A DNA stretch of 19,133 nucleotides. Origin: Nitrososphaerota archaeon. GTDB taxonomy: Archaea > Thermoproteota > Nitrososphaeria > Nitrososphaerales > UBA183. This document shows, piece after piece, positions 12,811 to 19,133 of the stretch; the stretch's first letter is position 1, and each line of letters starts with the position of its first letter. The stretch covers positions 1 through 19,133 of the forward strand of contig JAFMAU010000033.1 of assembly GCA_029784825.1 (NCBI GenBank), given 5' to 3'. The notes under the pieces are model-generated. The model did no database searches. It had not been told where the DNA came from and was given only the letters and a program-made list of their open reading frames with translations. The position numbers and the translations under genes were made by a program.

Positions 12811-13911
12811 TTGGACCTCTCGCCCAGGAGCCGCCGCAAGCGCGCCATTTCGGGGATCATCGGAGCCGTGATTCTGTTCACCATGCTCTTCACCATAGGG
12901 ACCGAGTACTTCATCTTCGTCAACAACACCAACAACCTGGAGACCCAGTCGCTCGTCAACCGAGGTAACGCCATCGCAACCAAAATCGAAGAAAACATAG
13001 GCGTGACCGCTTCGCTCAGCCCGAAGGGCTACCTGCAGTTCTACTACAACGACACCGGAGGCCAAGCTGTCAACATCACCTCGATCATGGTCCTCAGCTC
13101 ATCAGGCGCGATCCTTGACTGCTACGGGGTGAGCCTCCCGTCTTCCCAAAGCTGCGGCAACACCACCCCTGCGCTCCCCCAGGTGGCTAACCCGGGCGCC
13201 GGGGCGCCAAGGTCAGGCTACATAGTGACGGGTTACTCCTACAGCACCGGGTCTGTCATCATCAAGCTCCTCGCTTCCGACGGGAGCGTCTTCACGTCCA
13301 CCTACCCTCCTAACAGCGTATCACTGGCTTCTCAGGCCCTCTCGAGCGGGGCCATCGGGGACCTCTACCTCACGTTCCACTCGTTCACATACTACGTAAT
13401 CACAGGGTGCGACACTTCAACTTCGAGCTACTGCCTTGGCACTTCCGGGTCAGGCTTCGTCATCCCGGCAGGCGTCGGGGATATCGGGTTCGCCGTATCT
13501 ATGACCAACCTCAACCCGGAGCACGACTCGATAGTCCTGGACCAGTTCACCCTCATCTACCAGAACTCGTTCTACGGCAACGCCCACCAGAACTTCGTCG
13601 CCTGGTACGTCGTTTCCAACCAGTCCAACAACATCGACAATACCTACGCACCGATAGTGCTGGCCTACGACATACCCACCACGGTCGTGTTCGCCTCCAG
13701 CCAGTGCATCTCCGCATCAAGTGGCCCCAACGACTGCTCGGGTAACGCCTTCGCGGTCGGCTCGTCCCCCTCCTCCGCCTACACCATCTCGGCCAACTTC
13801 ATAATCAGCCACGGCTGGGAGGCGCCACCGCCAGTCTCCCTCTCTTCTCTGTCATACTCGAAGGTCAACTACGGCCAAGACGCGCCATTCGTCTCGACCC
13901 TGTACACATAG
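12811..13911 (+). CDS. Large pilin-like protein with paired cysteines
   Basis: A 366-residue precursor, large for a pilin. The signal is SRRKRA followed by ISGIIGAVILFTMLFTIGTEY, with predicted cleavage between Ala12 and Ile13. The extracellular part has six cysteines in three close pairs (104/115, 200/208, 299/309). The regular spacing suggests three disulfide-closed loops in a repeated beta-rich structure. The start is TTG 12811 after tandem stops (TGATAG) of the preceding pilin, with a ribosome binding site. Its size and domain build suggest a minor pilin at the tip or base, or an adhesive subunit. Co-transcription with the ATPase gene supports a role in the same machine. Confidence 0.78.
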   Translation: MDLSPRSRRKRAISGIIGAVILFTMLFTIGTEYFIFVNNTNNLETQSLVNRGNAIATKIEENIGVTASLSPKGYLQFYYNDTGGQAVNITSIMVLSSSGAILDCYGVSLPSSQSCGNTTPALPQVANPGAGAPRSGYIVTGYSYSTGSVIIKLLASDGSVFTSTYPPNSVSLASQALSSGAIGDLYLTFHSFTYYVITGCDTSTSSYCLGTSGSGFVIPAGVGDIGFAVSMTNLNPEHDSIVLDQFTLIYQNSFYGNAHQNFVAWYVVSNQSNNIDNTYAPIVLAYDIPTTVVFASSQCISASSGPNDCSGNAFAVGSSPSSAYTISANFIISHGWEAPPPVSLSSLSYSKVNYGQDAPFVSTLYT

Positions 13912-13913
13912 AA

Positions 13914-13920
13914 GGGAGTG
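13914..13920 (+). promoter_or_regulatory. Ribosome binding site for TTG 13926
   Basis: GGGAGTG is one base off the archaeal Shine-Dalgarno consensus GGAGGTG and sits five bases before TTG 13926. It decides that start. Confidence 0.6.
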
Positions 13921-13925
13921 TTGAA

Positions 13926-15548
13926 TTGAAGTTCAAAGTCGGCGGGAGCAAAGGCGGGTCCCTGGACGAGCCACAGAAGCAGAGGAGGAGCTACGTGGTC
14001 AGGTTCCCGTTCACGGGCACCCCTGTCCCAGATGGCGGCAGGCTGCTCGACCGGTACCCTCTCACCAACCCCTACGCCTACGCCGCCGTGGTGGAGGACG
14101 AAAGCGGGGGGCGGAAGTACTACCTTGACGAGGTCCCGCTCGCTCCCAGCGAAGCTCGGGTCTACAGCTACATCCTGGACAAGCTCGAGACCGAACTCAC
14201 GATCCCGCGCACCGAGGTCGACCCCAAGAAATACTTCGCCGAGCAGGCGAGGCGCATCGTCGCGAAGTACGGCATCAAGGTCGCGCCGCTCCCCTGGGCG
14301 AAGATCATCTACTTCGCGGAGAGGGACCTGGTGGGCTTCGGTGTCCTAGACGCCCTTCTCAAGGATCCGAACATCGAGGACATCTCCATCGACGGCATCG
14401 GCAAGCCAATCTTCGTCTACCACAGGAGGTTCGAGAGCCTCGGCACAAACGTGGTGTTCGCCAAGGACGCGGAGCTCGACAGCCTGATCACCAGGCTGGC
14501 CCACATGGCCGGGAAGCACATCTCCACCGCCTTCCCGATACTGCAGGGCACCCTGCCGGGACGCCACAGGCTGATGGCCACGTTCAGGAGGGAGATCTCC
14601 CCCTATGGCTCCACGATGACCATACGCAAGTTCAGGGAGGACCCCCTGACCATCGTCGACCTTCTCAACTCCCGCGTCATCGACCAGAGGATGGCCGCAT
14701 ACTTCTGGATGCTCATGGAGAACAAGTCGACCGCCCTCGTAGTGGGGTCCACCGGGAGCGGGAAGACCACGCTCCTGAACGCCCTCCTGACCCTCACCCG
14801 GACCAACTCCAAGATAGTCACCATAGAGGAGGTCCAGGAGGTCAACATCCCTCACTTCAACTGGACCGCTCTCCTCTCCAGGGAAAACTATGGCACCAGC
14901 GGCGACGTCTCCAGTCAGGTCAACCTGTTCGACCTGGTGAAGGCCGCCATGAGGATGAGGCCCGACATCATAGTAGTCGGAGAGGTCAGAGGCGAAGAGG
15001 CATACGTCCTCTTCCAAGCCATCTCGACGGGCCACGGGGGCATGTGCAGCCTCCACGCCGACGACGTCGAGTCCGCCGTCCAAAGGCTCACCTCCAAGCC
15101 CATGGACGTCCCTCCGGCCTTCATCCCCTTCCTAGACCTGACCTTCACGGTCCGCAGGATTTCCGTCCCCAACCCTGGAGGGGGGTTCCGCGCGGTCAGG
15201 AGGATCGTCTCAGTGGACGAAGTCGTCAAGGCAGGCGAGTACTTCAACGTCTTCAAATGGAACGCCGCGACAGACGCGTTCAGAGCGTCGGACATCAGAG
15301 GTAGCCCCAAGCTGAACAGGCTGGCCAAAGACCTGGGCATGAGCATGGCAGACCTTACGGAGGAGCTCAACAGGAGGTCTGTGGTCCTCCGCTGGCTGCA
15401 GGAGAGGGGGGTCCGCAACTTCAGGGAGGTCTCCGCCCTCCTCGAGGACTACGCGTCCAAGCCCGCGCCGGTGTTCCAGAGGGCGGTGAAGGAGCTGGGG
15501 ATCGCCGGCACCCCCGAGGCAGTTGCCGCTGAAGGGTTCAAGCTTTGA
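13926..15548 (+). CDS. Type IV pilus assembly ATPase (ArlI/TadA/PilB-like)
   Basis: A 540-residue secretion-superfamily ATPase that would power pilin polymerisation from the cytoplasmic face. All core motifs are visible: Walker A GSTGSGKT (274-281), Asp box TIEEVQEV (299-306), Walker B DIIVVGEVRGEE (347-358) and His box STGHGGMCSLHADD (367-380). The N-terminal domain (about 75-260) includes the ArlI-like region GVLDALLKDPNIEDISIDG. The C-terminal extension of roughly 110 residues after the core contains two helical segments. The start is TTG 13926 with a good ribosome binding site. The stop overlaps the start of the platform gene (TTGA, 15545-15548). The absence of arlC-H genes argues for a pilus rather than an archaellum. 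Confidence 0.92.
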   Translation: MKFKVGGSKGGSLDEPQKQRRSYVVRFPFTGTPVPDGGRLLDRYPLTNPYAYAAVVEDESGGRKYYLDEVPLAPSEARVYSYILDKLETELTIPRTEVDPKKYFAEQARRIVAKYGIKVAPLPWAKIIYFAERDLVGFGVLDALLKDPNIEDISIDGIGKPIFVYHRRFESLGTNVVFAKDAELDSLITRLAHMAGKHISTAFPILQGTLPGRHRLMATFRREISPYGSTMTIRKFREDPLTIVDLLNSRVIDQRMAAYFWMLMENKSTALVVGSTGSGKTTLLNALLTLTRTNSKIVTIEEVQEVNIPHFNWTALLSRENYGTSGDVSSQVNLFDLVKAAMRMRPDIIVVGEVRGEEAYVLFQAISTGHGGMCSLHADDVESAVQRLTSKPMDVPPAFIPFLDLTFTVRRISVPNPGGGFRAVRRIVSVDEVVKAGEYFNVFKWNAATDAFRASDIRGSPKLNRLAKDLGMSMADLTEELNRRSVVLRWLQERGVRNFREVSALLEDYASKPAPVFQRAVKELGIAGTPEAVAAEGFKL

Positions 15549-17275
15549 AGCGAGCCAAGCTCCCCGCCGCCGAGCCCAAGCCCGGGCTCGGCCCTCTCGA
15601 CGTCGTCTCAGGGCTCGCCTACAGGATCTTCGGGCGCTACTCCAACGGCATCGCCGAGGACAGCCCCTGGCTGAGGGAAGAGATACTGAAATCGAACATG
15701 CGCATCACCCCGGAGGGGCTCATCGCCCTCGCCTTCTTCGGGACCGTACTCTCAGCGCTTGCCTTCGCCGCAGAGATCGGGATAGCCCTTGTGCTGGCGA
15801 ATCCCCTTCTCCTTCTTATCTCGGGAGCTTTCGCAGCCACGCCTCCCCTGGTCTTCCTCTTCATAATGCGGGCGCCGAGAATAAGCCAGGGGTCCCGTTC
15901 GGCCGCGCTGGATAACGAGCTCCCCTTCGTCGTTGGCTTCATCGTCGTCCTAGCCGGCGGGGGCATCTCTCCCATCGCGTCCATACGCAGGATAGCAGGG
16001 ATGACCGAAATCTTCCCCAACGCCGCCAAGGAGGCGAAGAGGATCCTCCTCGACATCGACGTCTTCGGCCTGGACCCTGTCACAGCCCTCGAAAAGGCGG
16101 CCGAGACCAGCCCCAACAAGCCCTTCGCCGAGCTCCTCTACGGCTACACCACTGTGATCAAGACGGGGGGCGACATGAACTCCTTCCTAAGCAACAAGCT
16201 GAAGGAGATCTACGAGGCCCGTTCCCTCAAGGTAAAGAAATCGTCCGAGAGCATCGGGACAATGGCCGAGGGCTACGTCACCATCACCTCGGTTCTGGGG
16301 ATAAGCCTCTTCGTACTTTTCCAGGCGGAGTCGCTCATCAGCAACAGCACGTCGGGGATCCAGGGAATCGAAGTCTTCGGACTGCTGGGGGTCCCTGCGT
16401 TCTCTGTCCTCTTCATCTACATGCTGAACGCCATCCAGGCTAGGTACCCATACGTGGACTACGGGCCATACAAGGCGTTCGGACTATCGGCCCCGGCGGG
16501 GATACTGCTGTTCGTCCTCCCAATTCCCCTGAACCTCTTCTATCACACTTCACTGGCGCTCCTGGCTGCGACGGCCGCGCCCATGGTGGTCGCGATCAGA
16601 GCCGGGAGGGAAAAGAGCGCCCTCGAGAAAGCTCTCCCGGACTTCATAAGAGACATCTCGGAAGGGAGGAAGATCGGCCTCTCCCCGGAGCAGACCATCC
16701 AGTCACTGGCCGACAAGCATTACGGCCTCCTCTCCAAGCACGTCAAGAAGATGAGCGCCCAGGTGTCATGGGGGGTCTCCACCGTCCAGGTCATCAGAAC
16801 CTTCGCAGAGGGGGTCAAGAGCTGGGTGACCAGAGAGGCCGGGATGCTCCTGACAGAGGTCATCGACGTCGGGGGAGGTACAGTGAGGAGCTTCTCTGAT
16901 ATGGCAGACTTCACGCGGAAGATGAACGACCTAGAAAGCGAAAAGCGCTCTTCCCTCAGGCCCTATCTGTTCATCAACTACTTCGCGTCCATCATGGTTG
17001 TCGTCACCACCTTCATCATGGTCTACTTCATCGCCACCCCGATCAACTTCGGCGCGGCGAGCAAGTTCGCCCCCCCGATCAAGCCGCTCAACAAGGCGGA
17101 CATCGACATCCTCCTCACCGTGGCCGTCTTCGAGAGCTGGTTCATCGGCATGGTGGCTGGGAAGATGGGGGAGGGGAGCGTGGCTGACGGGTTCAAGCAC
17201 GCCTTCGCCCTTGTCGTCATCGCGGTGGTGTCGGTCGTCGTCGCCCAGGCCGTGATGCACATGAGCATACTCTAG
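15545..17275 (+). CDS. Type IV pilus platform membrane protein (ArlJ/TadC-like)
   Basis: A 576-residue polytopic membrane protein with about nine or ten helices and two T2SSF-type cytoplasmic regions. The first lies at about residues 115-235 (LDNELPFVVGFIVVLAGGGI, later SFLSNKLKEIYEARS). The second lies at about 355-470 (LEKALPDFIRDISEGRKIGLS). The internal duplication LDNELP / LEKALP is typical of ArlJ/TadC. It anchors the filament base and couples to the ATPase. The start is TTG 15545, overlapping the ATPase stop by four bases, so translation is coupled. The last helix ends right before the stop, so the gene looks complete. Confidence 0.9.
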   Translation: MKRAKLPAAEPKPGLGPLDVVSGLAYRIFGRYSNGIAEDSPWLREEILKSNMRITPEGLIALAFFGTVLSALAFAAEIGIALVLANPLLLLISGAFAATPPLVFLFIMRAPRISQGSRSAALDNELPFVVGFIVVLAGGGISPIASIRRIAGMTEIFPNAAKEAKRILLDIDVFGLDPVTALEKAAETSPNKPFAELLYGYTTVIKTGGDMNSFLSNKLKEIYEARSLKVKKSSESIGTMAEGYVTITSVLGISLFVLFQAESLISNSTSGIQGIEVFGLLGVPAFSVLFIYMLNAIQARYPYVDYGPYKAFGLSAPAGILLFVLPIPLNLFYHTSLALLAATAAPMVVAIRAGREKSALEKALPDFIRDISEGRKIGLSPEQTIQSLADKHYGLLSKHVKKMSAQVSWGVSTVQVIRTFAEGVKSWVTREAGMLLTEVIDVGGGTVRSFSDMADFTRKMNDLESEKRSSLRPYLFINYFASIMVVVTTFIMVYFIATPINFGAASKFAPPIKPLNKADIDILLTVAVFESWFIGMVAGKMGEGSVADGFKHAFALVVIAVVSVVVAQAVMHMSIL

Positions 17276-17320
17276 CCGGTGACATGGACTGACAATTCTT
17301 ACCCGGATTCCTTGTAGCTG

Positions 17321-17327
17321 AAATATC
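17321..17327 (+). promoter_or_regulatory. TATA-like box for the Ig-repeat surface protein
   Basis: AAATATC is centred about 25 bases before ATG 17349, again suggesting a leaderless transcript separate from the pilus operon. Confidence 0.5.
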
Positions 17328-17348
17328 TTGAAGAGCCGAAACCTCCCT

Positions 17349-19133
17349 ATGAAGGCGAGTCCTGGCAGAGCGGTAATCGCAATACTAATCGCGCTTTTCC
17401 TCCTCAGCGTCGTCGCCAGGAGTTACGCCTCAAGTTCCGGGACCCAGTACGGATATCTTTCGCTCACGGCCCTGCCGCCGAACCTCCCCACCAGCTCGAC
17501 GGGCACAACTTCTTTCCCTGCGTTGGTGGTCTCCGTGACGAACGCTCAGGGGACCCCTGTTATCCTGCCGGTCAACACCGAGGTCTACCTCTCCTCGGCC
17601 TCTGTAATCCTCGGGGTCCAGCCCACGGTCACGATAATGGCGGGGGAGCAGTACGCCATCGCCAACGTCACCACAACGGAGACCCCTGGAAGCAGCACGG
17701 TCACGGCGGTCGCGCCCGGCTTCCAGGCCACGTCGACCACATTCACCACCTACCTCCCGAGGGGCTTCCCCACCCAGTTGGTCCTGTTCCCGCTCCCCCG
17801 GGAGCTACTGGCGGGGACACCCACCAACGCCAACGTCACGGTCGAGGTCCTCGACGCAGCCGGGCTCCCGGCCAGGACCATCTCTGACACCCTGGTCCAG
17901 ATGACCTCCTCGGACACCTCCATCCTCGAGGCGACGGGGACCACCATCCCGGCCAACGAGACCATAGGCTTCGGGTCCGTCAGCGTCAACGGCCAGAGCG
18001 GCGGAGCCGTCTCCATCACCGCGTCAGCTTCGGGCCTGGTCAGCGCCACGGCCACCATAACGGTCGCGGGCATAGTGGACAACCCCAACCAGCTGCAGGT
18101 CAGCGTCCCCTCGGACCTCCCAGCCGACGGCAAGACCTACGACGTCCTGACCGTGTCGCTCACCTACAACGGGACCACCCCCGCGGTCTCGCAGACCGGG
18201 ACCTCCGTCCTCCTCACTTCCTCGAGGCCGGACCTGGTCTCGATTGTTGGCCCAACGTCCATCCTCGTCCCGGCCGGCCAGACCTTCGTCACCGTCCCCA
18301 TCGCGACCTCGGAGAGCTCGGGGACGGCCGTCATCACCGCGTCGTCCCCCAACTTCGTCTCCTCCACCGTCCAGGTGAACACGGTCAGCATCCCGCCCAC
18401 CAAGCTCGGGGTGTACCTGGCTGACAGCCACGCCCTGGTCTCCGCCACGGCCGACGTGCTGAACATGGTCGTCCAGCTCCAGGACGCCAACGGGATACCC
18501 GCCGACGCCAGGTCGGCCGAGAGCATCATAGTCTCCTTCTCCAACACCACCCTCTCCCAGTCCCCCCTGACCCTCACCATCCCCAAGGGGGCGGACCTCG
18601 CCTACGCCACCGTCCCGCTCAGCGGGGGGACCCTCGGGACCTTCACGGCCATAGCCAACGGGCTCTACTCCGCCTCCGCAGCCTTCTCCGCCTCTAAGCT
18701 AGGGGTCACGGACAACATCGGACCGAACCACCAGACGATCTACCCCAACCAGACGGACGCCGTCTACTTCTCCCTCCAGTTCCAGGGTCAGCCCCTGGCA
18801 GGGGCGTCCCTCACCTGGACAGCCACCGGGGGGACGGTCTCCCCGGCCAGCTCGACCACCGGCTCCGGCGGCTCGGCGTCGGCGACCTTCACCCCGTCCG
18901 GGACAGGCATAGCCGAGGTGACCGTCACGGCCAAGGACCCGGTGGTGGGGACAGTGAACTCCACGGCGCAGATCTTCGTGGTCCCGCCCCCGGTCAAGCA
19001 CACCCCGTCGGTCCTCACCCGCATCCTCTCCAACAAGCTCTACCTCGGGGGGATAGTCGGGGGGGCGGTCGCTGCGGTGGTCGTGGTGATGTTCGTCCTC
19101 CGCAGGCGCAGGGGGGAGACAATAGAGGACGAC
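17349..19133 (+). CDS. Ig-repeat surface protein with C-terminal membrane anchor (3'-partial)
   Basis: At least 595 residues, open to the window end without a stop. An N-terminal signal peptide covers about residues 1-28 (AVIAILIALFLLSVVARSYA). About five Ig-like/invasin-type beta domains of about 90-110 residues follow. Each tends to end in a GxAxVTA-type strand and a V-strand (GGAVSITASASG, GTAVITASSPNF, GIAEVTVTAKDP). A Pro-rich stalk (VVPPPVKHTP) precedes a single membrane helix at about 565-586 (YLGGIVGGAVAAVVVVMFVL) and an RRRR stop-transfer patch, so only a short cytoplasmic tail is missing. I saw no cysteine codon, unlike the pilins next door. Probably a cell-surface adhesin or stalk protein, possibly a receptor or anchor for the pilus. 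Confidence 0.8.
   Translation, partial: MKASPGRAVIAILIALFLLSVVARSYASSSGTQYGYLSLTALPPNLPTSSTGTTSFPALVVSVTNAQGTPVILPVNTEVYLSSASVILGVQPTVTIMAGEQYAIANVTTTETPGSSTVTAVAPGFQATSTTFTTYLPRGFPTQLVLFPLPRELLAGTPTNANVTVEVLDAAGLPARTISDTLVQMTSSDTSILEATGTTIPANETIGFGSVSVNGQSGGAVSITASASGLVSATATITVAGIVDNPNQLQVSVPSDLPADGKTYDVLTVSLTYNGTTPAVSQTGTSVLLTSSRPDLVSIVGPTSILVPAGQTFVTVPIATSESSGTAVITASSPNFVSSTVQVNTVSIPPTKLGVYLADSHALVSATADVLNMVVQLQDANGIPADARSAESIIVSFSNTTLSQSPLTLTIPKGADLAYATVPLSGGTLGTFTAIANGLYSASAAFSASKLGVTDNIGPNHQTIYPNQTDAVYFSLQFQGQPLAGASLTWTATGGTVSPASSTTGSGGSASATFTPSGTGIAEVTVTAKDPVVGTVNSTAQIFVVPPPVKHTPSVLTRILSNKLYLGGIVGGAVAAVVVVMFVLRRRRGETIEDD

Noticed and set aside
14346..15083. 245-codon minus-strand frame antisense to the pilus ATPase
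   Set aside because: Shadow of the ATPase coding strand; no promoter and no recognisable protein features.
12169..17275. Archaellum (arl/fla) operon
   Set aside because: The ATPase and platform protein resemble ArlI and ArlJ, but arlC-H genes and archaellin-specific features are absent. A type IV pilus fits better.
17750..18586. Minus-strand frames within the Ig-repeat gene
   Set aside because: The plus-strand frame is open for 595 codons with signal peptide, repeats and anchor. The antisense frames have no support of their own.
1..19133. tRNA, rRNA, CRISPR array, insertion sequence or attachment site
   Set aside because: Reading through the window showed no cloverleaf, no regularly spaced direct repeats and no transposase or integrase motifs.

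Overview
The window (about 19 kb, mostly GC-rich) reads as archaeal chromosome. The evidence is three pilins with archaeal class III signal peptides, an ArlI/TadA-type secretion ATPase with its ArlJ/TadC-type membrane partner, archaeal-style winged-helix regulators, and AT-rich TATA-like boxes centred about 25-31 bases upstream of start codons (leaderless transcription). Regulator families and membrane proteins of this kind suggest Thermoproteota, perhaps a Nitrososphaeria (Thaumarchaeota) or Bathyarchaeia relative. That placement is inference; there is no rRNA here to settle it.

Layout. 1-682: a truncated frame that begins as membrane pyrophosphatase and changes, without a stop, into an ArsB/NhaD-like anion transporter. 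814-2048: a winged-helix regulator whose ATG directly abuts a perfect 14-bp palindrome, then two small membrane proteins. 2174-2296: a 40-residue leaderless membrane protein too short for usual gene calling. 2293-3930 (minus): a tandem winged-helix AsnC/Lrp-like regulator and a conserved-looking hypothetical protein that may be SecB-like.

4010-8473: a MoxR-type AAA+ ATPase interrupted in its P-loop by a cysteine-free mini-intein, translationally coupled to a CbbO/NorD-like VWA protein. Two unrecognised proteins follow under their own promoter. This is the best candidate here for an undescribed system: a chaperone-like metal-insertion or remodelling pair with no visible target enzyme.

8480-19133: a type IV pilus locus. 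A divergent membrane protein and the first pilin share one near-palindromic TATA box. An AT-richer insert follows, with two polytopic membrane proteins and a GT39-like membrane glycosyltransferase. Then comes an operon of two larger cysteine-paired pilins, the assembly ATPase and the platform protein, and finally a large Ig-repeat surface protein with a C-terminal membrane anchor, cut by the window end. The genes together suggest a glycosylated adhesive pilus. No prepilin peptidase and no archaellum-specific arl genes are present.

Translation starts fall into two broad groups. Promoter-proximal genes mostly use leaderless ATG. Genes inside operons mostly use TTG, several with a clear Shine-Dalgarno sequence. 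No tRNA, rRNA, CRISPR array or transposase was seen, and no stretch longer than 300 bases lacks a gene.
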